Source of the DNA: Burkholderiales bacterium
GTDB lineage: Bacteria; Pseudomonadota; Gammaproteobacteria; Burkholderiales; Burkholderiaceae_C
NCBI GenBank assembly: GCA_947446855.1
Contig: CANFIH010000004.1
Span: 1-63,304, forward strand
DNA length: 63,304 bases
Reading direction: 5' to 3'
Made by a program: the position numbers and the translations under genes. Shown here one piece after another: positions 43,482 through 52,081 of this stretch (position 1 is its first letter; every line of letters starts with the position of its first letter). The notes beneath the pieces are model-generated. The model saw only the letters and a list, made by a program, of their open reading frames with translations. It was not told the origin of the DNA and searched no databases.

Positions 43482-46400
43482 ATGCAACAAACCATTCTCT
43501 GGACCGCCATTCCCCGCCGCTACGACGCCACCGCCCAGCGGCTGCACTTTGCGGTACGCATTTCGCCGCGCCTGCAGGGCGAGCAGGCGCTGGAGTCACT
43601 TGGCAAATTTTGCTTTGCCCATTGGGCCGCGCAGCCGCTGCGCTTCAAGGTTTGCTTCGGTAGCGGTAGCAGCGCCGCAAGTTTCGAGGCGCAGATTGAA
43701 GACGATGTGCGCGATCCGGCACTCTGGGACGCTGTCTTCCCCAGCGGCGAAGGAGCCGACGACACACTGGTGCGCAGCCATGTGTTTGACCGCGACGGGC
43801 ATTGCGGGCGCGCGGTCAAATCGTTCCCGGTGATCAACGTGCTGGAGTATGTGAAGGCGGTCTACCAGCGCGTGGCCTCGGAGTACCCGCACACGCCGCC
43901 CGGCATGGACGCGCTGATCCGCCGCAGGCAGTCGGAGGGCTCGCCGTTCAGTGAGCCGCCGCTGTTGGCGGCCCTGCAGTCTTTGGTCAAGCAAACGGGC
44001 ATCAGCGCAGGCGAAGCCATCACAGAGCTGCTGCCGCCCACCGCGGCCGGCTCCGCAAACCCGGGCGCCGACATGGCCCGCCTGCTGGACTTTCACACGC
44101 CCAAGAACGGTGTTTACGCCACGCCGCCGGAGTTCAAGCGGGAATTCGAATTTCACGAAACGCTGTCGCTGGTGGAGGACTCTGACTTTTTGCTGCGCCG
44201 CCTCGGTCTGGTGCTGGAGTTGTCCTGTGCGCTGCCGCCAGGTTTTGCGACGGCTTTTGCGGGGGACCAGGCGTGCATCAGCGTGCAGGCCGATTGGCCC
44301 GGGGCCACACGCATCGTGCCGCCGATCCGGCAGGTCCGGCCGCTTACCCGGTACCGCTTTAGCCCGGGTGCGGGCGTCTTTTGTGCGGCAGCCTGTTCTG
44401 GTTTGCTGAGCGACGGCATGCTCGACCTGTCACAGCCCGGCTTTGAAGCCATGCAGGTGGATGTGGATGGCGCGGCCATCAAGTTGGTGGACTACGTGCG
44501 CCACCTGGTCTCGCTGCAGGGCGCGCGTGCCGATGCCGAGCGCACCGAGCTACCGGCCCTGCGCACGGCGGGCCTTGCGCTGGTGCACACGGGGCGGGCG
44601 GATACCTTTGCCGCACGTGCGGCGCGCTCTGCCGAGCTCAATGCCCAGCTCAGCGACCAGCCCGTGCTGTTTGCCGAAGACTTGGTGCGCGGTTTTCGCG
44701 TGGATGTGCTGGCTGACCAGCCCGGGGGATGTTGGCGCTCGCTGTGCCAGCGCGAGGAAAACTACCGCACCCGGGTGCCGGCAGTGCCGGGCGCTCCCGC
44801 AGGGCTGCCGCCGGTGTTCACAGACTACGCCCGGCTCAACCGCGAAAGCACCTTGGCCAGCGCGCCGACCCAAAAGCCGCAAGACCCCGACTTTTATCTG
44901 CATGAAACCCTGGTGCACTGGGAGGGCTGGAGCCTGGGTGTGCGCCGCCCCGGCAGCAAAGTGGCAGACCCGAGTCAGGACGCCGGGCACAGCTATCTGG
45001 ACGCTGGGGCGCCGGCGCCGAATACTGATGTGCCGCTGAACATCGCGCTGGACCTGCCCAGAGACAGCGCAGGCCAGGTGCTGGCCACGCTGCCGCGCCT
45101 GCGTTTCGGGCGGGCCTACCGCCTGCGTGCCCGCGTGGTGGACATCAGCGGCCACTCGCTGGCCTTGTTGCCGGCAGACCAACGTTTGCACGCTGCCACG
45201 CCGAGTGCGACGCGCTATCTGCGTTACGAGCCGATTGCCTCGCCCGTGCTGGCGCGCATTGCGCAACCGGTGCCCGGTGAATCCCTGGAGCGTCTGGTCA
45301 TCCGCACGGGCGAGGATGCCGCGTCCTGCACGGAGCGCTCCCTGCGCGTGGTGTGCCCGCCGCGCATTGCGCAACGCATGGCCGAGCAGCACGGCATGTT
45401 TGACCAGGCAGCGCCCTCGGGCAACTGGTACGACATCCTGAGCCAGCGCCACGGCAACGCGGCCCAGTTGCGCGGCACCGGCGATCCGGCTGCAGACGGC
45501 AACGACATACTGGATGCCGTGCCCACCGATGTGCCGTATCTGCCCGATCCGCTGGCGGGCGGCACCTTGCTGCGCTTGCTGGGGCCGGATGGCGTGGTGG
45601 AGCAAAGCATCTCATTTGCCCACGGCTTGGCGTGGCCCCATGCTGCGCCCTACAGTATCCAGCTGGTCAAGGGCAATGACGCACCCGCGTGGGACAGCAG
45701 CCGCCGCACCGTGACCATCGCCGTGCCGCAGGGGCGTATGCGCGTGTTGCAGCTCAGCAGCGTGCCGCGCGGCCTGGGCGATCTGGACCTGCTGGGTATC
45801 TGGGGCTGGGTGTGTTCCGAAGCCAGCACGGAGCGCCTGGAAAAGTTGCGTGAGCTGGCGGTGAGCGGCAAGCATTGGATGCTCACACCCGCGCGCACGG
45901 TCACCCTGGTGCACGCGGTCAAAAAGCCCTGCAGCGCACCCCGCATCGAATCCTTGTTTGTGAACCGCGCAGTCGGGGAGAGTTTTGCCCGTTTGTCCGG
46001 CAACATTGCCATTGATGGCGCCAGCACCGGCAAGGTCGAGTTGCGGGCCTGCTGGATTGACCGCGTGGACGATGTCACGCAGCTTGGCACTGGTAACGAC
46101 TATGCAGCGCCCAACACCAGCCATGCCTTTGACCTGGTGCATGGCGACATGCAGGTCGACCACGCCTGGTTTTGGCAGCAACAACATGCCTTGCCCGACA
46201 CCCGCTACCACCGCGTGCGCTACACGGCCACGGCGGTCAGCCGCTACCAGGAGTACTTTGACAGCGACCCATCGGCTGGCGCGTTCGCCCGGGCTGGCGA
46301 AACGGCGCTTGAGGTGGATGTCCTCAGTTCGACAAGGCCGGATGCCCCGCAAATCGAATACATCGTTCCTACCTTCGGATGGGAGCGTTCCGGACCGCAA

Positions 46401-47330
46401 GGGGATGTGCCTGTGCCCGCGGGAGACGAGGCCCACCGCACCCTGCACTTTGTGCGCAAGGGCGGTGGCCTGCGGGTGTATTTGCAGCGCCCCTGGTTTT
46501 CATCGGGTGATGGCGAGCTGCTGGCCGTGGTGCTGTACGCGGGGCCCAAGGGCACGGAGGTCTTGTCGGGCAAGGCTACGCTCAAGGTGCCTGCGGGAAG
46601 CAAGCACGTGGTCACCCAGTGGGGTTACGACCCGATCTGGGCGGCGCAGCCGCCCGATGCGCTGCCCACGCTGGCCCACTTTCCCGAGGCGGTGCAGCGC
46701 AGTTGCGGCTATGCACTGCAGGAGCTGGGCAGCGATGCGCTGGTGGATGTGGCCGCACATGCGGTGCATTTCGATACCGAGCGCCAGCTGTGGTACTGCG
46801 ACCTGATGGTGGACCCGGGTGCGGCGTATTTTCCGTTCATTCGTTTTGCGCTGGCACGGCTGCAGCCGCATGCAGTGCCGGGTGCCGAATTGTCCAAGGT
46901 GGTGTTGGCTGACTTCATTCAATGCGCCCCGGACCGGCTGGTCACCCTCACGCCCATGCCAGACCAACCGTATCACCTGCGCCTGACTGTGGCAGGCCCG
47001 GCGCCGGTGAAACAGAAGGCGACTCTGGTGCCCACGGTGATGGCCGTGCGGGTGGAGGTGCTGCACAACCCGGCAGAAGGGGAGGCCTGGGTTCCGGTGC
47101 AGAGCGGCTGGCAGGCGCTGCTGCGCAGCCAGGTCACGCTGGCGGCCACCGTCTGGAGCGGCGTGGTCGTGCTGCCGGGTGCGCGTGGCAGCCAGCGCAT
47201 GCGGTTCGTCCTGGCCGAGCTGGAAGTGCTGCCGGCAGCCGGTAGCGGGTTCAATGCCGCCATGGTGCTGGGGCCGCTGACGGGCACTTCCAGTGTCCGG
47301 CCGGTGTACTCGGATGTGTTCGAGATTTAG
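43482..47330 (+). CDS. Giant uncharacterised protein B
   Basis: A 1282-residue soluble-looking protein starting 6 bases after protein A. The N-terminal 350 residues include a helical part (VLEYVKAVYQRVASEYPHTP). Fibronectin-like strands appear in the middle (LPRLRFGRAYRLRARVVDIS). The C-terminal third has strongly patterned blocks: YIVPTFGWERSGPQGD near residue 960, GGGLRVYLQRPWFSSGDGEL near 994, HVVTQWGYDPIWAAQPP near 1042 and FIRFALARLQPHAVPGAELS near 1118 with VVLADFIQCAPDR. I recall such blocks from unnamed proteins found beside relatives of protein A. No enzyme motif, signal peptide or membrane segment is visible. It ends 13 bases from the convergent lldD gene. Confidence 0.88.
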   Translation: MQQTILWTAIPRRYDATAQRLHFAVRISPRLQGEQALESLGKFCFAHWAAQPLRFKVCFGSGSSAASFEAQIEDDVRDPALWDAVFPSGEGADDTLVRSHVFDRDGHCGRAVKSFPVINVLEYVKAVYQRVASEYPHTPPGMDALIRRRQSEGSPFSEPPLLAALQSLVKQTGISAGEAITELLPPTAAGSANPGADMARLLDFHTPKNGVYATPPEFKREFEFHETLSLVEDSDFLLRRLGLVLELSCALPPGFATAFAGDQACISVQADWPGATRIVPPIRQVRPLTRYRFSPGAGVFCAAACSGLLSDGMLDLSQPGFEAMQVDVDGAAIKLVDYVRHLVSLQGARADAERTELPALRTAGLALVHTGRADTFAARAARSAELNAQLSDQPVLFAEDLVRGFRVDVLADQPGGCWRSLCQREENYRTRVPAVPGAPAGLPPVFTDYARLNRESTLASAPTQKPQDPDFYLHETLVHWEGWSLGVRRPGSKVADPSQDAGHSYLDAGAPAPNTDVPLNIALDLPRDSAGQVLATLPRLRFGRAYRLRARVVDISGHSLALLPADQRLHAATPSATRYLRYEPIASPVLARIAQPVPGESLERLVIRTGEDAASCTERSLRVVCPPRIAQRMAEQHGMFDQAAPSGNWYDILSQRHGNAAQLRGTGDPAADGNDILDAVPTDVPYLPDPLAGGTLLRLLGPDGVVEQSISFAHGLAWPHAAPYSIQLVKGNDAPAWDSSRRTVTIAVPQGRMRVLQLSSVPRGLGDLDLLGIWGWVCSEASTERLEKLRELAVSGKHWMLTPARTVTLVHAVKKPCSAPRIESLFVNRAVGESFARLSGNIAIDGASTGKVELRACWIDRVDDVTQLGTGNDYAAPNTSHAFDLVHGDMQVDHAWFWQQQHALPDTRYHRVRYTATAVSRYQEYFDSDPSAGAFARAGETALEVDVLSSTRPDAPQIEYIVPTFGWERSGPQGDVPVPAGDEAHRTLHFVRKGGGLRVYLQRPWFSSGDGELLAVVLYAGPKGTEVLSGKATLKVPAGSKHVVTQWGYDPIWAAQPPDALPTLAHFPEAVQRSCGYALQELGSDALVDVAAHAVHFDTERQLWYCDLMVDPGAAYFPFIRFALARLQPHAVPGAELSKVVLADFIQCAPDRLVTLTPMPDQPYHLRLTVAGPAPVKQKATLVPTVMAVRVEVLHNPAEGEAWVPVQSGWQALLRSQVTLAATVWSGVVVLPGARGSQRMRFVLAELEVLPAAGSGFNAAMVLGPLTGTSSVRPVYSDVFEI

Positions 47331-47343
47331 GGCCGCTTGGGAT

Positions 47344-48501
47344 TCAGGGCTTGAAGTCGTAGGTGCCGGGCAGCAGGATATTGGTGTTTACCGTCTGGAT
47401 ATGGGTGTGGCCGCAAAAGGCCATGGTGATGTCCAACTCCTTGTGGATGATTTGCAGTGCCTTGGTCACGCCGGCTTCACCCATGGCGCCCAGGCCGTAG
47501 ACCATGGCCCGGCCGATCATGGTGCCGCGCGCGCCCAGGGCCCAGGCCTTGAGCACGTCCTGCCCGCTGCGGATGCCGCCGTCCATCCAGACCTCGATCT
47601 GGTGGCCCACCGCCTGCGCAATTTCCGGCAGGGCCGAGATGCTGCTGGGTGCGCCGTCCAACTGGCGCCCGCCGTGGTTGCTGACCACAATGGCGTCGGC
47701 ACCGCTGGCCACGGCCAGATGCGCGTCTTCCAGGTCCTGAATGCCCTTGAGGATGAGCTTGCCGCCCCATTGCTCCTTGACCCACTTCACATCGTCCCAG
47801 GACAGGGTGGGGTCAAACTGCTCGTTGGTCCAGCTGGCCAGCGAGTTCATATTGGTCACCGCCTTGACGTGGCCGACCAGGTTGCCAAAGGTATGGCGGC
47901 GCGTGCCGGCCATCCCTAGGCACCAGCGCGGCTTGGTCAGCAGGTTGATGATGTTGGCAACCGTGGGGCGGGGTGGCGCGGTCAGGCCGTTCTTCAGGTC
48001 CTTGTGGCGCTGGCCGATCACCTGCAGGTCGAGGGTCAGCACCAGGGCGCTGCAGCGCGCCGCTTTGGCGCGGCCAATCATCTTCTTCATGGCCTCGCGG
48101 TCGCGCATCATGTAGAGCTGGAACCAGAAGGGCGCCTGGGTGTTTTGCGCAATGTCTTCAATCGAGCAGATGCTCATGGTGGACAGGGTGAAGGGAATGC
48201 CAAATTTCTCCGCCGCCTTGGCCGCCTTGATTTCGCCATCGGCGTTCTGCATGCCGCACAGGCCCACCGGCGCAATGCATACCGGCATCTTGGCCTCCTG
48301 GCCCACCATTTTGGTGGCGGTGCTGCGGTTTTCCATGTTGACGGCCACGCGCTGGCGCAGTTTGATCTTCTGGAAGTCGGATTCGTTGGCGCGGTAGGTG
48401 GATTCGGTCCAGGAGCCGGAGTCGGCGTAGTCGTAGAACATGCGCGGTACGCGCTTTTCTGCCAGTACGCGCAGGTCTTCAATGGTGGTGATAACGGTCA
48501 T
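47344..48501 (-). CDS. lldD: FMN-dependent alpha-hydroxy-acid oxidase/L-lactate dehydrogenase
   Basis: A 385-residue TIM-barrel flavoprotein oxidising L-lactate or a related 2-hydroxy acid to the keto acid. Family motifs: MFYDYADSGSWTESTYRANE, PVCIAPVGLCGMQNADGE, PFWFQLYMMRD, the substrate-binding VVSNHGGRQLDGAPSSISAL with the catalytic His and Arg, and VWMDGGIRSGQDVLKAWALG. The start ATG 48501 has no strong ribosome site. It stands alone and converges with the giant gene pair. Confidence 0.93.
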   Translation of the reverse strand: MTVITTIEDLRVLAEKRVPRMFYDYADSGSWTESTYRANESDFQKIKLRQRVAVNMENRSTATKMVGQEAKMPVCIAPVGLCGMQNADGEIKAAKAAEKFGIPFTLSTMSICSIEDIAQNTQAPFWFQLYMMRDREAMKKMIGRAKAARCSALVLTLDLQVIGQRHKDLKNGLTAPPRPTVANIINLLTKPRWCLGMAGTRRHTFGNLVGHVKAVTNMNSLASWTNEQFDPTLSWDDVKWVKEQWGGKLILKGIQDLEDAHLAVASGADAIVVSNHGGRQLDGAPSSISALPEIAQAVGHQIEVWMDGGIRSGQDVLKAWALGARGTMIGRAMVYGLGAMGEAGVTKALQIIHKELDITMAFCGHTHIQTVNTNILLPGTYDFKP

Positions 48502-48849
48502 GGTGTGAATCGCTTTTTTAAACTGTTGCGATGGTACGTGCAGCGCACCGCTTGGCAGATTGAATTCCGGCTGCGGCAGGCTGAAAGTTTTTTGTCGACC
48601 TGAGCACGCGTCCGGTTGCTGGGCTTGCCGCTACGAAGGTGGCAGCAGGTTTGCACGCCATGAAGTGGAAGTGAATCGGCATAACTCCCCCGCATTTTTT
48701 AAAAAAACTAGCGGCCTTGGTGTGCCCCATTGCAAGGTGGATCCCGTGATTGTTGGCCCTGGCGAGCGTCCTGATGGATTGAGAGAGGCAAGCCATGGTT
48801 ATGCAGGACGGTATCGGCCTCCGGTCCGATCGCCCTGGCGCGCTATGCG
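48502..48849. other. Intergenic region between lldD and the CoA-ligase-like gene
   Basis: About 350 bases without a supportable gene. It should hold the lldD promoter and the end of the downstream minus-strand operon. A T-rich/A-rich stretch at 48695-48711 (ATTTTTTAAAAAAAC) could be an UP element or a weak bidirectional terminator. I see no repeat, RNA gene or conserved reading frame. Confidence 0.6.
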
Positions 48850-50232
48850 CTACGCGGCCATCACGCGCTGCGTCTTGCCACTTTTGCCGCGCTGCATGGG
48901 CACGCCTGTTTGTGAGGTGATGTGCACCGACCCGGCTCCTTGCAGCGCCACGAAATCCTTGAGTACGCGGCAGCCGCGCTGGAGGGCGATATCTGCGTGC
49001 CCGCCGGTTTGGGGTATCTGCAAGTTCAGCGTGTGGTGGTCTATTTGGTGCAGCTGGAATTCGTATATGCCGGCCTGCTCTTCCAGCACCGTGGTCAGCG
49101 CCAGGGGCAGCAGCACGACCGGCTCTCCGTTGCTGCCACACAGTGTCACGGGCGCGTCGCTGCGGCCCGACACCTGGATGACGGGTAAGGCGGAGCCGCA
49201 CGCGCAGCGCCCGGCGAGGACGGTGATCTGGTCGCCCATGTCGTAGCGAACAAGGGGTTGAATCCGGTTGCCCAGATGGGTGAGCAATGTGGTCGCCGAC
49301 GCCTGGCCTGGCGGTACGGGGTGAAAGTTTTCATCCACCGGCTCCAGAATGATCCAGTCGGTGTTGGCGTGCAAATGGCCGTGCGAACATTCGGAGGCAA
49401 TGCTCAAAAACTCGGAAGCGCCATAGTGATCACGCACTGCACAGTGCATCACTTCGGTCACACGGGCCCGGGCTGCCGCAGACAGGGTCTCGCCGCCGGT
49501 CCAGAAGGCGCAGGGGGCGATGTGCAGGCTTGCACGCTCCTGCTGGTCTGCCAGCGCGATGGCCACACTGGGGTAGGTGGCCACAATCGTGGGCTGAAAG
49601 GCGTTGAGTTCCCGCACCAGCGAAGCCATGGGCTGCAGCACGGAGATGTTGCAGCTGGCCTGCGTGGCCCAGGGGTAGAGCGTTTGCATTCTTCGCATTT
49701 GCACAATGCTGGCAAAGTGACCGCCGGTGACGCCCACAAAGGCCACGCGTTGGTAGGAGTCAGGCATGTCGGCGGCGAACAAGGCAGGGGCGCGGGGGAT
49801 GTGCCGCAGTGATTCCAGCGCGTCGTAAATGGCCATGGCGTACGCGTCCTGTACAAAGATGGCTGGCTGGCCGGAGGAGCCTGAACTCTCCCACACCACG
49901 TACTTTCCCAGATAGGGTTGTGCAATGCGGTCCGGATCGGCTACGAAGTCCTGCAAGCCCGACAGGGTGATTTGTGGATCAACCACCCATTCGTCGAAGC
50001 GCTCCATCAATTCGACCTTGTTGAACACCGGCAGCTTGTGCAACTGGAGGGAGCTGCCCGGCTGATTGCACAGGTGGCGTGCATACAGGGTTGAACCCTG
50101 GGCCAAAAAATTCAGCAGCATGGACAAGCGTACCTGCTGGCGTGAAGCGACTTGGGCGGGGGACAGACACCCGACCATGGCCACGTCCAGCGACGCCATG
50201 CCGAGCAAAAAATTGCTGAACACCGGATTCAT
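48850..50232 (-). CDS. AMP-binding/phenylacetate-CoA-ligase-like protein
   Basis: A 460-residue adenylate-forming enzyme of the PaaK/CapK type. The phosphate loop is WESSGSSGQPAIFVQD; SVAIALADQQ, FWTGGETLSAAARARVTE, DHYGASEFLSIASECSHG and VRYDMGDQITVLAGRCACG follow the usual order, including a Cys-rich turn typical of PaaK relatives. It should activate a carboxylic acid as an adenylate, then possibly pass it to CoA or another acceptor. It overlaps the end of the cyclopropane-synthase-like gene by 4 bases, so the substrate may be a lipid or fatty acid; that is inference. Confidence 0.82.
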   Translation of the reverse strand: MNPVFSNFLLGMASLDVAMVGCLSPAQVASRQQVRLSMLLNFLAQGSTLYARHLCNQPGSSLQLHKLPVFNKVELMERFDEWVVDPQITLSGLQDFVADPDRIAQPYLGKYVVWESSGSSGQPAIFVQDAYAMAIYDALESLRHIPRAPALFAADMPDSYQRVAFVGVTGGHFASIVQMRRMQTLYPWATQASCNISVLQPMASLVRELNAFQPTIVATYPSVAIALADQQERASLHIAPCAFWTGGETLSAAARARVTEVMHCAVRDHYGASEFLSIASECSHGHLHANTDWIILEPVDENFHPVPPGQASATTLLTHLGNRIQPLVRYDMGDQITVLAGRCACGSALPVIQVSGRSDAPVTLCGSNGEPVVLLPLALTTVLEEQAGIYEFQLHQIDHHTLNLQIPQTGGHADIALQRGCRVLKDFVALQGAGSVHITSQTGVPMQRGKSGKTQRVMAA

Positions 50233-51584
50233 GGCTGCAGTGTGTAGGGCGCGCCATGACTGGTCTGTGGGTACATGTACTGGCGTGTTTGCGGCAGATG
50301 GCGCCTGCCGCGCGGGGCCGAGAGAATCTGATAGAGGCCCAGAGAACCGGATTCAAATTCGAGTGCCGAAGCGGCCATATACAGACGCCATACGCGGAAC
50401 GTAGCCTCATTGACATATTTCAACGCGCAGTCGTGGTTGCTGTCCAGACGGCGCACCCAGTGTCGCAGTGTGGTGGCGTAGTGCAAACGCAGGCCTTCCA
50501 CATCGATGATCTCGAACTGCGAACGCTCCATGGCGCGCTGGATGTTGCTTACGGTGTCGAGCTCGCCGTCCGGAAATACATAGCGGTTGATAAAGCGTGA
50601 GGAGAGCGCATCGCCCCAGCCTTCCTCGTCGTGCGTGATGCCATGGTTCAAGAAAACACCCTGCGGTTTGAGGAGCCGGTGCACGGTATCAAAGTACTGT
50701 GGCAAATTTTTGAGGCCTACGTGCTCAAACATGCCGACACTGGCGATTTTGTCGAATGGCTCTCCGTCCGGCAGGTCACGGTAGTCCTGCAGCGCTACGG
50801 TGACCTGGTGTTCCATGCCTGCTGCCCGTATGCGTTCACGCGTCAGGTCGTACTGGCGCGCACTGAGTGTGATGCCGTGTGCTTGCACGCCGTAGTGCTG
50901 TGCTGCATGCAGGATGAGGGCGCCCCAGCCGCAGCCGATGTCCAGAAACTGTTCGCCGCGCTGGAGCTGGAGCTTGCGGCAGATGTGGTCGAGTTTGGCA
51001 CGCTGTGCCTGCGCCAGCGTCATGTCAGGGCGCTCGAAATAGGCGCAGGAGTAGACCATGGCGTCGTCCAGCCACAAGCCATAAAAGTCGTTGGAGAGGT
51101 CGTAGTGAAAGGAGATGGCCTCGCGGTTTTCGCTGCGGGTGTGTGCAAGCACCGCGTCGGCCTCCAATGACGGCAGTTGCGGCATTTCTCTGCCGGCTGT
51201 CAGGTCGACACCTCTGCGCAGCAGGCGGGTCAGCACTTGCAGACGGTCGAACAGGCTGAGCTGCAGGGAGTGCAGGTAGTCCTTGAGCGAAAGGGCTGCA
51301 AAGAAATCGCCATCCACATCAATGGCACCACGGAAATAGGCGTCAGCAAAGCGCAGTGGGTCTTGCCCCAGAAGCAGGCTGCGCACGGCATGCGGGTCAC
51401 GCAGGCGCAGGACAAATTCCGGCTGACCCGTACGGCAGGCAGCGCGTCCGAATTGGGAAAAACTGCCGTCATGCAGTTGCAGTGCCATCGCGCCATCGAA
51501 GCGGGCCAGCAGCTTGTCCAGCAGCGGCGCCCAGTGGTCCATCTCGGCTGCGTGGCGGTCTGCAGTACGCGGAATCATTGACAT
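50229..51584 (-). CDS. cfa: Cyclopropane-fatty-acyl-phospholipid synthase family methyltransferase
   Basis: A 451-residue SAM-dependent enzyme of the CFA/mycolate-cyclopropane type. The SAM-binding motif is FLDIGCGWGALILHAAQHYG; MVYSCAYFERPDMTLAQAQ, YDLSNDFYGLWLDD and IASVGMFEHVGLKNLPQYFD are diagnostic. It adds a methylene to the double bond of membrane phospholipid fatty acids, or makes a related methylated fatty acid. The N-terminal 100 residues form a lipid-binding SCP2-like domain. ATG 51584 has an excellent GGAGG ribosome site; the open frame before it runs through a 32-base palindrome and is not coding. Confidence 0.9.
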   Translation of the reverse strand: MSMIPRTADRHAAEMDHWAPLLDKLLARFDGAMALQLHDGSFSQFGRAACRTGQPEFVLRLRDPHAVRSLLLGQDPLRFADAYFRGAIDVDGDFFAALSLKDYLHSLQLSLFDRLQVLTRLLRRGVDLTAGREMPQLPSLEADAVLAHTRSENREAISFHYDLSNDFYGLWLDDAMVYSCAYFERPDMTLAQAQRAKLDHICRKLQLQRGEQFLDIGCGWGALILHAAQHYGVQAHGITLSARQYDLTRERIRAAGMEHQVTVALQDYRDLPDGEPFDKIASVGMFEHVGLKNLPQYFDTVHRLLKPQGVFLNHGITHDEEGWGDALSSRFINRYVFPDGELDTVSNIQRAMERSQFEIIDVEGLRLHYATTLRHWVRRLDSNHDCALKYVNEATFRVWRLYMAASALEFESGSLGLYQILSAPRGRRHLPQTRQYMYPQTSHGAPYTLQP

Positions 51585-51643
51585 ACGTCCTCCGGTTTGA
51601 ATTCGGGTTCTTGGCCTGAAGTAGATATTTGCGCGCCGGGAGC

Positions 51644-51675
51644 TCGCTGGTTTTGCGAATTCGCAAAACCAGCGA
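51644..51675. repeat. 32-bp perfect palindrome between cfa and the BON gene
   Basis: The 16-base half-site TCGCTGGTTTTGCGAA (51644-51659) is followed immediately by its exact reverse complement, with GAATTC at the centre. It lies 60 bases from the cfa start and 83 from the BON-protein start, between divergent genes. It could be a shared operator, a cruciform or a transcript hairpin. Confidence 0.9.
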
Positions 51676-51758
51676 ATGCAGCGCTGCATACATTTCGCTC
51701 AGCGCCTCCTACGCCCCATAAACCTGCCGGCGCTGCAAACAACCCAGGAGCCAGAACC

Positions 51759-51998
51759 ATGCGGACTGACAGCGAACTCAAGACGGATTTGATCGAAAGG
51801 TTTGACATGATTCCTTCCATCAATAAGTCAGACATAGGCGTCCATGTCGAAGATGGCATGGTGACTTTGACGGGGGAGGTGGATACGAATCAGACACGCT
51901 TTCAGCTCGAGCGAGCTGCCAGAAAAGTGGCCGGCGTACGCGGCCTGCACATGCATGTCAGGCCAGTAGAAAAAACGCCCCAGCGGGGGCACCGCTAA
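51759..51998 (+). CDS. BON-domain protein
   Basis: A 79-residue protein consisting of one BON domain: DSELKTDLIERFDMIPSINK, then VHVEDGMVTLTGEVDTNQTR and ERAARKVAGVRGLHMHVRPV. BON domains (OsmY-like) bind membranes or partner proteins, usually under osmotic or envelope stress. There is no signal peptide, so this one appears cytoplasmic. CCAGGAG lies 8 bases before ATG 51759. It is divergent from cfa and ends at a hairpin terminator. Confidence 0.85.
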   Translation: MRTDSELKTDLIERFDMIPSINKSDIGVHVEDGMVTLTGEVDTNQTRFQLERAARKVAGVRGLHMHVRPVEKTPQRGHR

Positions 51999-52058
51999 GT
52001 GCGGGCCGTTTCTAGACGCTGTTTGCCACGCATTCGCTTGCGGGCGTATCGCTGCTGC

Positions 52059-52081
52059 CCGTGCGGCCCGGTACGGTTTTT
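52059..52081 (+). terminator. Rho-independent terminator after the BON gene
   Basis: CCGTGC (52059-52064) pairs with GTACGG (52071-52076), one G-U pair included, around a GGCCCG loop and is followed by five T residues. It lies 60 bases after the BON-gene stop and touches the end of the convergent PAS gene. Confidence 0.65.

Noticed and set aside
39147-47330. Giant proteins A and B as parts of a contractile injection system or Tc toxin
   Set aside because: No sheath, tube, baseplate or ATPase gene is nearby, and neither protein shows Rhs, RHS-repeat or Tc-toxin motifs.
48560-49246. A 228-codon plus-strand frame across the lldD upstream region
   Set aside because: It overlaps the CoA-ligase-like gene antisense, and its unique first part has no motif or ribosome site.
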